DNA of 64,000 nucleotides from assembly GCA_027078745.1 (NCBI GenBank), contig JALWWO010000018.1, forward strand, positions 50,118 to 114,117, written 5' to 3'. Positions 35,447 through 44,624 of this stretch are shown in pieces. This DNA comes from Chromatiaceae bacterium (lineage in GTDB: Bacteria; Pseudomonadota; Gammaproteobacteria; Chromatiales; Chromatiaceae). Position 1 is the first letter of the stretch. Each line of letters starts with the position of its first letter. The position numbers and the translations under genes were made by a program. The notes under the pieces were generated by a model, which worked only from the letters and a program-made list of their open reading frames with translations, was not told the origin of the DNA and did no database searches.

Positions 35447-36441
35447 ATCCCACGGTTACCGTCCTCGGTGCGGGTTCCTGGGGCACCGCCCTCGCCCTGC
35501 GGATCGCTAAAAACGGTTTTCCCGTCCGGCTCTGGGAGCACGATCCGGAACAGGTGCTGCGACTAGCGCGGGATCGCTGCAACCGGCGCTATCTGCCGGA
35601 CGCAATGTTTCCCGAGAATATCCAGGTCTTCTCAGCCCTAGGGGAAGCTTTGCACGGCGCGCAAGAAGTGCTCATCGCGGTGCCCAGCCATGCCTTCTCT
35701 GCTGTGCTGAGCCAACTACCTCAGCCCCTGCCAGAAGGACTGGGCATCGCTTGGGCCACCAAAGGTTTGGAACCGTCCACGGGCCGACTCCTGCATGAAG
35801 TGGCCTTGGAAAAGCTAGGGCAGCGGCCCATGGCGGTGATCTCCGGGCCCAGCTTCGCCCAGGAGGTCGCCCGGGAGGTGCCGACGGCGGTCACCGTAGC
35901 TTCCCCTGACCCGATCTTAGCCCAGCGGGTCGCCACCTATCTCCACAGCGAGCGCTTCCGAGTCTACACGCGGGAGGATTGGATCGGGGTGCAGATCGGC
36001 GGCGCTGCAAAAAATGTGCTGGCCATCGCTACGGGCATTGCGGACGGGCTGGGATTTGGGGCCAACACTCGGGCCGCCCTGATCACCCGAGGACTGGCGG
36101 AGTTGACCCGACTGGGCACCGCCCTGGGCGGCCAGCAGGAGACCTTCACCGGCTTGGCAGGCTTGGGCGATCTAGTCTTGACCTGCACCGACGACCAATC
36201 CCGCAATCGCCGTCTGGGGTTAGCCCTGGCCCGAGGTATTCCCTTAGGCGCTGCTAAGGAAGAGATTGGTCAGGAAATCGAAGGGGTGATCACAGCCAAA
36301 TCCCTGCGCGCCACTGCCCAGCGCCTTGGGGTAGAGATGCCCATCAGCGAACAGGTCTATCAGGTGCTCTATGAGGGAATCAGTCCTGGGACAGCAACCC
36401 GCAATCTGCTCATGCGGGCGAGCAAGGCGGAACAAGCTTAG
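35443..36441 (+). CDS. gpsA: Glycerol-3-phosphate dehydrogenase [NAD(P)+]
   Basis: GpsA makes sn-glycerol 3-phosphate for phospholipids from dihydroxyacetone phosphate. The Rossmann motif [10 protein letters not shown] is at the N-terminus. [18 protein letters not shown] and the catalytic-lysine region [21 protein letters not shown] follow. The 332-residue length is normal. The start is TTG overlapping the secB stop, and the gene order is as in E. coli. Its stop overlaps convergent trmL by 4 bp. Confidence 0.96.
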   Translation: MNPTVTVLGAGSWGTALALRIAKNGFPVRLWEHDPEQVLRLARDRCNRRYLPDAMFPENIQVFSALGEALHGAQEVLIAVPSHAFSAVLSQLPQPLPEGLGIAWATKGLEPSTGRLLHEVALEKLGQRPMAVISGPSFAQEVAREVPTAVTVASPDPILAQRVATYLHSERFRVYTREDWIGVQIGGAAKNVLAIATGIADGLGFGANTRAALITRGLAELTRLGTALGGQQETFTGLAGLGDLVLTCTDDQSRNRRLGLALARGIPLGAAKEEIGQEIEGVITAKSLRATAQRLGVEMPISEQVYQVLYEGISPGTATRNLLMRASKAEQA

Positions 36442-36911
36442 GCGCGGCAGGCCCCCGAGAAGCCCAGCTGTCGCCAAGCTTCGTACAGGGCGATGGCCAC
36501 TGCATTGGAAAGGTTCAGGCTTCGATTGTTCGGCCGCATGGGGAGAAAGAGGCGCTGCTCTTCGGGGATCTCTCTGAGCACAGAAGCGGGCAACCCGCGG
36601 GTTTCCGGGCCGAACAACAGCCCATCCCCCGAGCGATAGGCTACAGCGGTATAGGCGCGGATTCCCCGCGTGCTATAGGCGAACAGGCGGCCCTTTTTCT
36701 CCCGTCGCGCCAAATAGTGCGCCCAGCTTTCATGCACGAGGACCGAAGCCCATTCCCCGTAATCCAAGCCCGCCCGCCGAAGCCGGCGGTCTTCCAGTTG
36801 GAAGCCCAGGGGTTCGATGAGATGCAAGCGCGCGCCCGCGTTGGCGCAGAGACGCATGATATTGCCGGTATTCGGTGGAATCTCCGGCTCATAGAGAATC
36901 ACATCCAACAT
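36438..36911 (-). CDS. trmL: tRNA (cytidine(34)-2'-O)-methyltransferase
   Basis: TrmL methylates the wobble ribose of tRNA-Leu isoacceptors. This 157-residue SPOUT protein shows [31 protein letters not shown] and the knot-forming [19 protein letters not shown]. Length and sequence match the minimal TrmL, and trmL lies near gpsA in E. coli too. It is divergent from pyrD with only 14 bp between start codons. Confidence 0.95.
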   Translation of the reverse strand: MLDVILYEPEIPPNTGNIMRLCANAGARLHLIEPLGFQLEDRRLRRAGLDYGEWASVLVHESWAHYLARREKKGRLFAYSTRGIRAYTAVAYRSGDGLLFGPETRGLPASVLREIPEEQRLFLPMRPNNRSLNLSNAVAIALYEAWRQLGFSGACRA

Positions 36912-36925
36912 CGTTCGGAGATCTT

Positions 36926-37897
36926 ATGCAAACAGCCTCAGCGCCTCAGCTCGGCCTTGATTTTTGCGGTCTTTCCTTCGCGACACCGCTGGTGCTGCTC
37001 TCCGGCTGCGTGGGCTTCGGGGAGGAGTACACCCGAGTACAGGGCTTTTCCCATCGGGAAGTGGGGGCGGTCTGCCTGAAGGGTACTACCCTCGCCCCTC
37101 GGTTGGGCAATGCGCCCCATCGCCTTTGCGAAACACCTGGAGGCCTGCTCAATGCCATCGGGCTGCAGAATCCGGGGGTGGATGCGGTGATTCGGGACAT
37201 CCTCCCCCGACTGGATTTCTCGGAAACCCGCTTCATCGCCAATGTTTCCGGCTCCACGGTGGAAGAATACGCGGAGGTAACCCGACGCTTTGACGATTCC
37301 CCCGTGGATGCCATCGAGATCAACATTTCCTGTCCCAACGTGAAGGCCGGCGGGGTCGCCTTTGGCAACGATGTGCGCATGTCCGCGCAGGTGGTAGCCG
37401 CCTGCCGCCGGGCCACGAAGAAACCCCTGATCACCAAGCTATCCCCCAATCAAACGGACATCGCCGCCAACGCACGCGCCTGTCTGGAAGCGGGTTCCGA
37501 CGCCTTTTCCGTCATCAACACCCTCATGGGCATGGCCATCGACATCGAACGGCGGGTGCCGGTGTTGGGCAACAATCAGGGGGGATTGTCCGGCCCCGCC
37601 ATCAAGCCCATCGCCCTGTTGAAGGTGCATCAGGTCTATCAAGTCTGCAAAGCCCACGGCGTACCTATCATCGGGCAGGGGGGCATCACCAGCTCGGAAG
37701 ATGCCTTAGAATTTCTCATCGCCGGCGCCAGCGCTCTGGGCATCGGCACCGCCCTGTTCTATGATCCTCTGATCTGCGGCAAGATCAACCGAGGCATCGC
37801 GGACTACCTCCGGCGGCATGGCTTGGATCGGATCGATCCGCTCATCGGCAGCCTTCGACTGCATGGGGAATTCACCGGCGATTCGTGCGATCAATAA
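36926..37897 (+). CDS. pyrD: Dihydroorotate dehydrogenase, class 1B type
   Basis: The enzyme oxidises dihydroorotate to orotate with FMN. The 323-residue protein has the class 1 catalytic cysteine (Cys136) in INISCPNVKAGGVAFG, plus KGTTLAPRLGN, KPLITKLSPN and GQGGITSSEDALEFLIAGA. These match the NAD-dependent class 1B catalytic subunit (PyrDB). Most gammaproteobacteria instead use the membrane-bound class 2 enzyme. Class 1B normally needs the iron-sulfur subunit PyrK, which is not in this window. CGGAG lies 5 nt before the ATG at 36926, which I prefer to an upstream in-frame ATG at 36875. Confidence 0.9.
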   Translation: MQTASAPQLGLDFCGLSFATPLVLLSGCVGFGEEYTRVQGFSHREVGAVCLKGTTLAPRLGNAPHRLCETPGGLLNAIGLQNPGVDAVIRDILPRLDFSETRFIANVSGSTVEEYAEVTRRFDDSPVDAIEINISCPNVKAGGVAFGNDVRMSAQVVAACRRATKKPLITKLSPNQTDIAANARACLEAGSDAFSVINTLMGMAIDIERRVPVLGNNQGGLSGPAIKPIALLKVHQVYQVCKAHGVPIIGQGGITSSEDALEFLIAGASALGIGTALFYDPLICGKINRGIADYLRRHGLDRIDPLIGSLRLHGEFTGDSCDQ

Positions 37898-38281
37898 ATG
37901 CCTGGATGGGCAATCGGCTATCTAGTCATTTTTTTTCTGATCACCGCTGGCGGGATCTATGAGGATCTTCAGCGACCCTACCCCCTAAGATGGATCGGCG
38001 GCGAGATCCTGACCGCCTGCTTTATCTTCCTGTTTGTGCTCGGCTATTTTGAAAGCAACCTCGGGGAAACCCTGGGGATCTACGTTTTCCCCATGCTAAT
38101 CATCAGCCTTTTCCATGAATGGACTGCAGCAAAGAGAACCCTGGAGGATGCAAAAGATTCGGATCTTTCCAGAAAGGAATCAGCGGTGCTGCACGCGGTT
38201 GGCGGGTCACTGATAATCCTCTCCCTTGCGCCGGGTTATCTCTTAGGTTTCCTGTTAGGGCTGAGAAACATCGGCTTATAA
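37898..38281 (+). CDS. Small integral membrane protein of unknown function
   Basis: I do not recognise this 127-residue protein. It has four hydrophobic helices (~5-20, 33-50, 58-72, 97-120). A short charged loop lies between helices 3 and 4 (AAKRTLEDAKDSDLSRKES), probably cytoplasmic. Its ATG follows the pyrD stop codon directly, so it is translationally coupled to pyrD. No motif suggests electron transfer or metal binding. The ordinary base composition and codon use argue against a random frame. Confidence 0.65.
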   Translation: MPGWAIGYLVIFFLITAGGIYEDLQRPYPLRWIGGEILTACFIFLFVLGYFESNLGETLGIYVFPMLIISLFHEWTAAKRTLEDAKDSDLSRKESAVLHAVGGSLIILSLAPGYLLGFLLGLRNIGL

Positions 38282-38297
38282 CCCAGGATTGGGCCGC

Positions 38298-39434
38298 TTA
38301 GCGCAGTTGCTCTTGCAGGAGCTGCAAGATCCGCCGAGCTGTGGCCGAATGATCCGGTCGCCCTGAGGCATCGTACACGGAAATCCAGGTCTGCTTGCCC
38401 TTGCCGCTGAGCCGAACCTGATACTGCTGCACCGTGTCCGCTTTTTCCTGATCCCAGAAAGCGAGTTTGGAGAGGAAGCCCTTTTTCTTCGGTCCCTTGC
38501 TGGGATCGTCATAGCGCACATAATAGACGCCCTGAGCGCGATCCCGATCTTCCACGGCAAAGCCCACCCGATCCAAGGCCAGCCCCACCCCATTCCAAGC
38601 GCGGCGGAACTCTTCTTCCAGGACCAGATAGGATGCGCCTCCTTCTTGCACCAGGCGCGCGCCTGTCCGATGGGACTGGGCCTGTTGTTCCGCGAGAATC
38701 CGCTTGGCGCGGGCTTCCGTGACCCCGAGGAACACCATCAGGCGGCGCAGCATGATCGCTTCCTTGTCGGGATCCGAGCCGCTCGGCTCCCAGACGGTGT
38801 TGGCATCTTCCCCCACCGTATTGCTCACCAGATGTTCCGTCATCTCCCGATGGCTGAGATAGAGATCCGTAGTGCCGGGTCGTTCGCCGGGCTCGATGCG
38901 CACGCGGTACTGATCTCGGGTGGCAGTGGCATAAAGTCCATCCACCACCTTCCGCAAAGTGTTGGTGATGAAGTCCCTGGGAATGTCCGCTCGATTTTCC
39001 AACCAATCTGTCTTCATCACGCCGGTCACAGGATCCTGCTCAACCAACAGGATGCCCTGTTCCCGCCAGAAGGCGATGAGTCGGGGCCAGACCTTCTGGG
39101 GAGGTGCAGCGATCTCCAGCCAACGGCGATCGCCGTCCCGCTTGAGCTGGATATTTTCCACTTCCGGCAGCACCTGTCCCGCGTCGCTGAGCTGGCGCTT
39201 GTGCTTGCGTTCCCCCAGATATTCCGAATAGGTAGCCGACCCGCCCAAGTCCGGCACATCCATGGCATCATCGAACGATCCGGAAATCAGATCCGGTGGA
39301 ATCTCCAAATTTTCCGAAGCTTCCCGCTGCCTTTTGTAGGCAAGCCGTTGATCCGGCAGATAATCGTCCATGGGGACGCTGCTGCAGGCGCTGAGCAACA
39401 GGAAGGGAAGCGCGCTGAGGAAGATTTTTCGCAT
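38298..39434 (-). CDS. bamC: Outer-membrane assembly lipoprotein BamC
   Basis: BamC is an accessory lipoprotein of the BAM complex that inserts beta-barrel proteins. The signal ends LLLSAC (Cys17). The unstructured N-terminal segment YLPDQRLAYKRQREASENLEIPPDL, read in part, binds BamD in homologues. Two helix-grip domains follow (VWPRLIAFWREQGI...VMKTDW; VWEPSGSDPDKEAIMLRRLMVFLG). Length is 378 residues. dapA immediately upstream is the conserved dapA-bamC operon. Confidence 0.93.
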   Translation of the reverse strand: MRKIFLSALPFLLLSACSSVPMDDYLPDQRLAYKRQREASENLEIPPDLISGSFDDAMDVPDLGGSATYSEYLGERKHKRQLSDAGQVLPEVENIQLKRDGDRRWLEIAAPPQKVWPRLIAFWREQGILLVEQDPVTGVMKTDWLENRADIPRDFITNTLRKVVDGLYATATRDQYRVRIEPGERPGTTDLYLSHREMTEHLVSNTVGEDANTVWEPSGSDPDKEAIMLRRLMVFLGVTEARAKRILAEQQAQSHRTGARLVQEGGASYLVLEEEFRRAWNGVGLALDRVGFAVEDRDRAQGVYYVRYDDPSKGPKKKGFLSKLAFWDQEKADTVQQYQVRLSGKGKQTWISVYDASGRPDHSATARRILQLLQEQLR

Positions 39435-39449
39435 GGGAAGGCCAGAGGA

Positions 39450-40325
39450 TTAGAGGATGCCCGCAGCTTCCATGGCGCGGCGCACTTCGGACTGGGCGGC
39501 TGGGCTGAGCCAGGTCAGGGGCAGCCGGATGCCGGATTCGCAGAGCCCCAGCTGGGCCACCGCCCATTTCACGGGAATGGGATTAGATTCTACAAAGAGC
39601 CCCCGATGCAGGCCTCGCAATTTGGCATCGATGGCTTCCGCCCGCTCCCGATCTCCGGCGAGCGCGGCTTTGCACATCTCCGCCATGAGCAGGGGTGCCA
39701 CATTGGCGGTCACCGAGATCACGCCCTGTCCCCCCCGCAAGATGAATTCGCAGGCGGTGGCATCGTCCCCGCTGAACAGATCGAAATCCTCATCGCAGCA
39801 TGCCCGCAGTTCATCGATCCTGGACAAATCCCCCGTAGCTTCCTTGAGCCCCACGATGTTAGGGATCTGGGCCAAGCGTCCGACCGTTTCCGGCAGCAGA
39901 TCGCAGGCAGTGCGATTGGGCACATTGTAGAGGATCTGGGGAATCTCCACGGCTTCCGCCACCGCGCGATAGTGCAGATACAGCCCCTCTTGGGTGGGTT
40001 TGTTGTAGTAAGGTGTGACGAGCAAGGCTGCATCTGCACCCGCCTCTTGGGCGCAGCGGGTCAAGCGGATGGCTTCGGTGGTGGCGTTGGATCCAGTGCC
40101 CGCGATGACGGGCAGACGGCCGGCGGCGAACTCCACTGTGCGCCGAATCACTGCGCAATGTTCCGGTTCGCTCAGGGTGGCAGATTCGCCGGTGGTGCCC
40201 ACGGCAACGATGGCGGCGGTTCCGGCCTCTACGTGAAAATCCACGAGACGGCGCAAGGCTTCTTCATCGACCTGTCCATCCTCGTGCATGGGGGTGATCA
40301 GCGCAACGATGCTGCCGCGAAACAT
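39450..40325 (-). CDS. dapA: 4-hydroxy-tetrahydrodipicolinate synthase
   Basis: DapA condenses pyruvate with aspartate semialdehyde, entering the lysine/diaminopimelate pathway that also feeds MurE. The 291-residue protein carries [21 protein letters not shown] and Schiff-base Lys161 in [13 protein letters not shown], at the E. coli position. I start at ATG 40325 ([13 protein letters not shown]). A promoter-like pair lies upstream at 40399-40426, and bamC follows after 15 bp. Confidence 0.97.
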   Translation of the reverse strand: MFRGSIVALITPMHEDGQVDEEALRRLVDFHVEAGTAAIVAVGTTGESATLSEPEHCAVIRRTVEFAAGRLPVIAGTGSNATTEAIRLTRCAQEAGADAALLVTPYYNKPTQEGLYLHYRAVAEAVEIPQILYNVPNRTACDLLPETVGRLAQIPNIVGLKEATGDLSRIDELRACCDEDFDLFSGDDATACEFILRGGQGVISVTANVAPLLMAEMCKAALAGDRERAEAIDAKLRGLHRGLFVESNPIPVKWAVAQLGLCESGIRLPLTWLSPAAQSEVRRAMEAAGIL

Positions 40326-40628
40326 GCTAGGGACTCCCAATTGCCTCGATTCCCCGCCTGGATAGCGAGGATTCCCGTTGAGATGGAGAAATTCTCATAG
40401 TATCCTGTTTTTTCTTGGGAAAACAACTGGAGAGGCTAGGAACCACGGAGGAAACCAGCCGATCCCAAATCATCCGGGATGATGGTACTTCGGAACCCTG
40501 TTTCCAGTTTAGTGACCGACTGGATACCCCTTGGTTGACCCCTCGCCTCATTAGACCCAGAATTCCGATCAGGACACCCAAACCCGCGAACGCACCCTTC
40601 CAGTCCTCAATCGAAGCGGAGGCATGCC
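40326..40628. other. Intergenic region between dapA and the GH114 gene
   Basis: These 303 bp hold no gene I can support. The left part contains the dapA promoter. A short perfect hairpin ATCATC-CGG-GATGAT lies at 40469-40483. A weak plus-strand promoter candidate is TTGACC (40535-40540) with CAGAAT (40558-40563) at 17-bp spacing. I see no RNA gene. Confidence 0.4.
40399..40426 (-). promoter_or_regulatory. Candidate promoter for dapA-bamC
   Basis: On the minus strand TTGTTT (plus 40421-40426) and GATACT (plus 40399-40404) are separated by 16 bp, about 74 bp before the dapA ATG. Both hexamers match consensus only partly. Confidence 0.4.
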
Positions 40629-41486
40629 TTGAAAGGTTCCATCCCGCTCCTCGCCCTCGCTTGTACCGTGCGAGCCGCAGAACCAACATTGCTGCGGGCG
40701 GATGGCACAAGCGAGGATTGGTGGCGGCCCAGACCCCGCACCAGTTGGCACTGGCAGTTGAGCGGGACCCTCGACACCAGTTTGCCCGTGACCATGTACG
40801 ATCTGGATCTCTTCGAGACCCCGGATGCAGTGATCGATGCCTTGAAGGCCCAAGGCAAGGTGCTGATTTGCTATTTCAGCGCGGGTACCTGGGAACCCTA
40901 TCGCCCCGATGCAGACGACTTTCCCGAATCTGTGTTGGGCAACTATCTGTCAGACTGGCCGGAAGAGCGCTGGTTGGATATTCGGGATCTGGACACCTTG
41001 GGCCCCCTCATGGAAGCCCGTCTGGATCTCGCCCTCGCTCGGGGCTGCGACGGGGTGGAACCGGATCTGGTGGATGCTTACACCAATGACAGCGGGTTTC
41101 CGCTTACTGCAGAAGATCAGCTCCGCTATAACCGCTGGTTGGCGGAACAGGCCCACGCGAGAGGGCTTTCCGTGGGGCTGAAGAACGATCTAGAACAGGT
41201 GGCGGAATTAGTGGATGATTTCGACTGGGCCTTGAATGAACAATGTTTCTACTATCAGGAATGCGAATATCTGTTGCCCTTCATCCAACAGCGCAAGGCC
41301 GTGTTCGGGGTGGAATACCTGGATCAGCCGGATGCCCTAGATCCTGCCACCTATTGTCCGGAAGCCAATACGCTGGGTTTCGCCTGGTTGGTGAAGACCT
41401 TTGATCTGAACGGGGAAGGGCAGCGTTGCTGGGAAGCCTATCCCTGGGCGTACTCCACCAGCGGACAGGGGGTTATAGCGAGATGA
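40629..41486 (+). CDS. GH114-family endo-alpha-1,4-polygalactosaminidase-like enzyme
   Basis: The 285-residue protein matches glycoside hydrolase family 114 along its length: VLICYFSAGTWEPYRPDADDFP, WLDIRDLDTL, ARGCDGVEPDLVDAYTND, GLSVGLKNDLEQV, NEQCFYYQECEYLLPF and VFGVEYLDQP. Acidic residues Glu144, Asp146 and Asp149 lie in the conserved strand. Characterised members cleave galactosamine-rich polymers such as those in fungal exopolysaccharides; related domains occur in PelA. A weak signal sequence (IPLLALACTVRAAE) suggests export. The start is TTG, 6 nt after GGAGGC. It overlaps the SPOR gene by ATGA. Confidence 0.88.
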   Translation: MKGSIPLLALACTVRAAEPTLLRADGTSEDWWRPRPRTSWHWQLSGTLDTSLPVTMYDLDLFETPDAVIDALKAQGKVLICYFSAGTWEPYRPDADDFPESVLGNYLSDWPEERWLDIRDLDTLGPLMEARLDLALARGCDGVEPDLVDAYTNDSGFPLTAEDQLRYNRWLAEQAHARGLSVGLKNDLEQVAELVDDFDWALNEQCFYYQECEYLLPFIQQRKAVFGVEYLDQPDALDPATYCPEANTLGFAWLVKTFDLNGEGQRCWEAYPWAYSTSGQGVIAR

Positions 41487-42097
41487 ATCGAGGGGCGCAG
41501 AGACGGCTTGCAGGTGCTACGGTCATTGTCCTGTTGGTAGTGATCTTTTTGCCCATGCTGGTGGAAGAACCTGCTAAACCTCCCAAGCAAGAACCCGCAC
41601 GACCTGCCCAATTCGATGACGCTTTCCAACGGCCAGCTGTGGAGACACAACGACCAGAGCGCACCGAAACGCCCGTGCCGGCACTGCTGGAACCAGAGGT
41701 CCCCGAACTGGAACCAGAGGTCCCCGAAGCAACGTCAGAGGTAATGGAACCCCCCGCCCCAGAATCCCAGCCCACAGAACAGGCGCCGGAAACTTCGGAT
41801 TGGGTACCCCCAGATCCCCCCATTCCAGAGCCGGAACCCGTGCAGACTGCCTGGCAGGGCCCGGGCTGGGTGCTCCAGGTTGCCAGCCTGCGGGAGAAGT
41901 CGCGGGCCCTCGCCTTGCAACAGCGCTTACAGGAAGCGGGTTTCCCCGTCTTCCTCGAGGAAGCGGAGGTGCGCGGACAACACTATCATCGGGTGCGCAT
42001 CGGACCCCGCCAGACTAAGGCCCAGATCCAAAGCTTGGCTGCTGCGGTGCAAGCGCGCACCGGCTACGAGGGGCAGATCCTGCGCTATTCCCCCTGA
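41483..42097 (+). CDS. SPOR-domain cell division/peptidoglycan-binding protein
   Basis: The 204-residue protein has one N-terminal membrane helix (~10-30, GATVIVLLVVIFLPMLV), a long Pro/Glu-rich periplasmic linker, and a C-terminal SPOR domain (GWVLQVASLREKSRALALQQ...HHRVRIGP read in part). SPOR domains bind denuded glycan strands at the septum; DedD and FtsN have this layout. A 21-bp unit is repeated exactly in tandem (41687-41707, 41708-41728), giving LEPEVPE twice. Coupled by ATGA to the GH114 gene. The 3' end overlaps the convergent EgtB-like gene by 13 bp. Confidence 0.88.
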   Translation: MNRGAQRRLAGATVIVLLVVIFLPMLVEEPAKPPKQEPARPAQFDDAFQRPAVETQRPERTETPVPALLEPEVPELEPEVPEATSEVMEPPAPESQPTEQAPETSDWVPPDPPIPEPEPVQTAWQGPGWVLQVASLREKSRALALQQRLQEAGFPVFLEEAEVRGQHYHRVRIGPRQTKAQIQSLAAAVQARTGYEGQILRYSP

Positions 42098-43275
42098 TCG
42101 GGTGGAAAGACCAGGCGCATCCCCGCACCCAAGGTGCGCTGTTCCGGCGGAGCAAATCGGCGATGGCTCGCGCGCCGCCGGCAACGCTGGGTATGCAGGC
42201 TTGCCCCCCGCAAGCTCATAGTGCCCTTTTCAAAGGCTTCTTGAGAAACCCGAGCATCGGGGAACGGGGTGAAATCCGGATAGGGATGAAAAGCATTGCT
42301 GCACCATTCCAACACCTGTCCGGTGCCTTGCAGTTCGCCCCCTCGGGCCGCCACTTCCCATTGATATTCGTGCTGGAGCACGGCACCGGATCGCGCCCCT
42401 CCCAAGCTCGCCACCCAGGCTGCATACGCCCGGGCTTCGTGGTGGTTGAGCCCAGAAACCGGCGCTTGGGCGATGAGATCCATAGGGCCATTGATGCCCA
42501 ATTCATACCAATTCCCTCGCGCATCTCGGCGCCACTGCCAGGGGGATCGCTGGGGTTGGGTCTGCAACCAAGCCCAGCCTTCCGCCGCCCAATAGCTGGA
42601 TTCCTCATAACCTCCCGCTTCCATGAAGGCCAGATATTCCCCGTTGCTCACCGGATGGCGGGCGATGCGGAAGTTGGACAGGGGCACTGCCTGGGGCGGT
42701 AGCTCGTTGTCATAGGCGAAGGGCTCGTAGCGGGAACCGATGCGATAGTGCCCCTGAGAGAGGGCCAAGGTCTGGGGTTCTGGCAGCTGTGGGTGCAGGG
42801 GTTCGGAAACTCGATACTCCTCCGGCGCCTTGGCGATCTGTCGAGCCAGCAAGACCCGCAGCATGGCTTCATAGTCTCCGGCGGTTTCCTGCAGCAGGAA
42901 CCATTGCAACCGATCCGCCTCCAACCGGGGATCCTCAGGCAAAGCCCCTGGGGTGGCCAAACGGCGCAGATCTTCGCCCCAGATCTCGGCGCTCCAGCGC
43001 AGAAGATGATCCGGTGGGGGCAGCTGGGCGCATTGGGCGTCCCAATCTCCAGGCTCGAAGAGATGGCGCACCCGGGCTGTGAGATCTGCATCGCCTGTCA
43101 ACACTTCCCGCAACCAGTAGAGTTCCCGATAGACAGAGCGGCCCAGATACCAGGCCAATGACGCCAGTTCAGGATGGAAGCGAATTCGGGTTTCTTGGGG
43201 GGGGATCCGGCCCAGCAGATCCGCCATCATTTCATGCAAACTGCTGAGCTGCCCGAGAATCCGCGGTTGGGTCAT
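42085..43275 (-). CDS. EgtB-like protein lacking the iron-binding histidines
   Basis: The 396-residue protein has an N-terminal DinB-like helical bundle (~residues 1-165) and a C-terminal SUMF1-like domain (~190-390, LSNFRIARHPVSNGEYLAFMEAGGY...). This is the architecture of the sulfoxide synthase EgtB of ergothioneine synthesis. EgtB binds iron through one early His and HxxxHxE. Here those positions are Arg46 (AWYLGR), Glu130 and Asp134 (Q-Glu-TAG-Asp-Y-Glu136), so all three histidines are gone. Sulfoxide synthase activity is unlikely. It starts at the ATG overlapping the cbpM stop, making a cbpA-cbpM-this operon. Confidence 0.8.
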   Translation of the reverse strand: MTQPRILGQLSSLHEMMADLLGRIPPQETRIRFHPELASLAWYLGRSVYRELYWLREVLTGDADLTARVRHLFEPGDWDAQCAQLPPPDHLLRWSAEIWGEDLRRLATPGALPEDPRLEADRLQWFLLQETAGDYEAMLRVLLARQIAKAPEEYRVSEPLHPQLPEPQTLALSQGHYRIGSRYEPFAYDNELPPQAVPLSNFRIARHPVSNGEYLAFMEAGGYEESSYWAAEGWAWLQTQPQRSPWQWRRDARGNWYELGINGPMDLIAQAPVSGLNHHEARAYAAWVASLGGARSGAVLQHEYQWEVAARGGELQGTGQVLEWCSNAFHPYPDFTPFPDARVSQEAFEKGTMSLRGASLHTQRCRRRASHRRFAPPEQRTLGAGMRLVFPPDQGE

Positions 43276-43607
43276 GTACAGCCCCTGCCGAGCTGCTGTT
43301 CCAGACAACGCACCCGAAGCCGCAGGGCTTCCAGCTCATCGAGCAGTTCCAGGGCGAGGGCAGTGCTGGGCCAATCGATTTCCAGATCCCGATGGATCCG
43401 AAGGGCCCGCTGGAGGCGGCGGAATTCCAAACCGGTAAACCGCCATTCCCGCGGCTCCTCCCCCAGGGGACGGACTAAGCCTTCCTGGACCAGATCGACC
43501 AAAAGGGCTTCGGAGATCCCGCAGAGCTGCATCAGCTCCCGCCGATCCAACAGCATTTCTTCATCCAGCAACCGACCCTGAAAAGCGGCTTGTATCTGTT
43601 TGTTCAT
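43272..43607 (-). CDS. cbpM: Chaperone modulatory protein CbpM
   Basis: CbpM binds the J-domain of CbpA and inhibits its co-chaperone and DNA-binding activities. The 111-residue protein is MerR-like (LLDRRELMQLCGISEALLVDLVQEGLV...WRFTGLEFRRLQRALRIHRDLEID) with a helical tail (LALELLDELEALRLRVRCLEQQL). It begins one base after cbpA ends and overlaps the EgtB-like gene by 4 bp. Confidence 0.92.
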   Translation of the reverse strand: MNKQIQAAFQGRLLDEEMLLDRRELMQLCGISEALLVDLVQEGLVRPLGEEPREWRFTGLEFRRLQRALRIHRDLEIDWPSTALALELLDELEALRLRVRCLEQQLGRGCT

Positions 43608-44560
43608 CAGTGCACCCCCAGCTTGGCCCTTGGGCGGAAGTCATCGAAGAGAGTTTCCATGCGGCGATAGCATTCCTTTTGTGCCTCTGTAGTCGCCTCG
43701 GGCGTGTAGATCTCCAAGGTTACGTACTGATCCCCAGGTGGGTTCCCCGGCAATCCTCGCCCCTTCAAGCGCATCCGCTTGCCGCTCTGACTGCCGGCGG
43801 GAATGCGGAGGCTCACCGGACCGCCCAAAGTGGGCACCTGCACCATGGCACCCAGGGCGGCTTCCCAAGGGGCGACGGGCAGGCGCAACAGCACATCCCG
43901 CCCCTCTACCTGGAAAAAGGGGTGGGGGCGCAAGTGCACCTGTAGATAGAGATCTCCCGCAGGTCCCCCGCCGATCCCAGGCAGGCCTTGCCCAGCCAAA
44001 CGGATCTGCCGACCCTCGCTGACTCCGGGAGGAATCCGCACTCGCAGGGTGCGCAGCTGGCTCTTGATCTGGCCTTGGGCGTCTCGCTGGGGCGTTTCCA
44101 AACGAAGGGTTCGGGTCGTGCCCTGATAGGCTTCTTCCAAGGTCAGTTCCACTCGAGCGGTCTGATCCTGTCCCCGGCGGCTCGCCTTTCGTCCCGATTG
44201 CCGAAAGCCGCTGAACCCACCGAGCCCACCGCCGAAGAGGGAAGCGAAAAAGTCGCTGAACTGTCCCAGGTCTACTTCCTCCCCTCCATAGCGAAATTCC
44301 TGACGGAATCCCCCGGGGGGCGGGCGGAATTCCTGCCCCGCCTGCCATTGAGTGCCAAGGGCATCGTAGGCGGCCCGCTTTTCCGGATCTTTGAGGACCT
44401 CATGGGCTTCATTGATCTCCTTGAAACGGGCCTCCGCATCCGGTTCCTTGCTCACATCGGGATGATACTTGCGCGCCAACTTGCGATAAGCCCGCTTGAT
44501 CTCCTCTTGAGAAGCGGTTCTCGGGACACCGAGAATCTTGTAATAGTCTTTGTATTCCAT
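43607..44560 (-). CDS. cbpA: CbpA-type DnaJ co-chaperone / curved-DNA-binding protein
   Basis: The 317-residue protein has an N-terminal J-domain with HPD at residues 33-35, a Gly/Phe-rich linker ([12 protein letters not shown]) and two C-terminal substrate-binding beta domains ([44 protein letters not shown]). It has no zinc-finger cysteines, which separates CbpA from DnaJ. It stimulates DnaK and, in E. coli, binds curved DNA. cbpM directly follows, confirming the assignment. Confidence 0.94.
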   Translation of the reverse strand: MEYKDYYKILGVPRTASQEEIKRAYRKLARKYHPDVSKEPDAEARFKEINEAHEVLKDPEKRAAYDALGTQWQAGQEFRPPPGGFRQEFRYGGEEVDLGQFSDFFASLFGGGLGGFSGFRQSGRKASRRGQDQTARVELTLEEAYQGTTRTLRLETPQRDAQGQIKSQLRTLRVRIPPGVSEGRQIRLAGQGLPGIGGGPAGDLYLQVHLRPHPFFQVEGRDVLLRLPVAPWEAALGAMVQVPTLGGPVSLRIPAGSQSGKRMRLKGRGLPGNPPGDQYVTLEIYTPEATTEAQKECYRRMETLFDDFRPRAKLGVH

Positions 44561-44624
44561 GGTTCTATCGATTTCCTACCCGATCGCAAGGGGAAATAGG
44601 GTTCACAACCCCAGAGCCCAAGCC

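Noticed and set aside
38646..40400. A 584-codon open frame on the plus strand
   Set aside because: It is antisense to bamC and dapA, both certain by homology and operon order, and its translation has no domain or ribosome binding site. High GC with strong codon bias leaves the opposite strand open.
40469..40483. Hairpin ATCATC-CGG-GATGAT as a terminator
   Set aside because: The stem is only 6 bp with no T-run on either strand.
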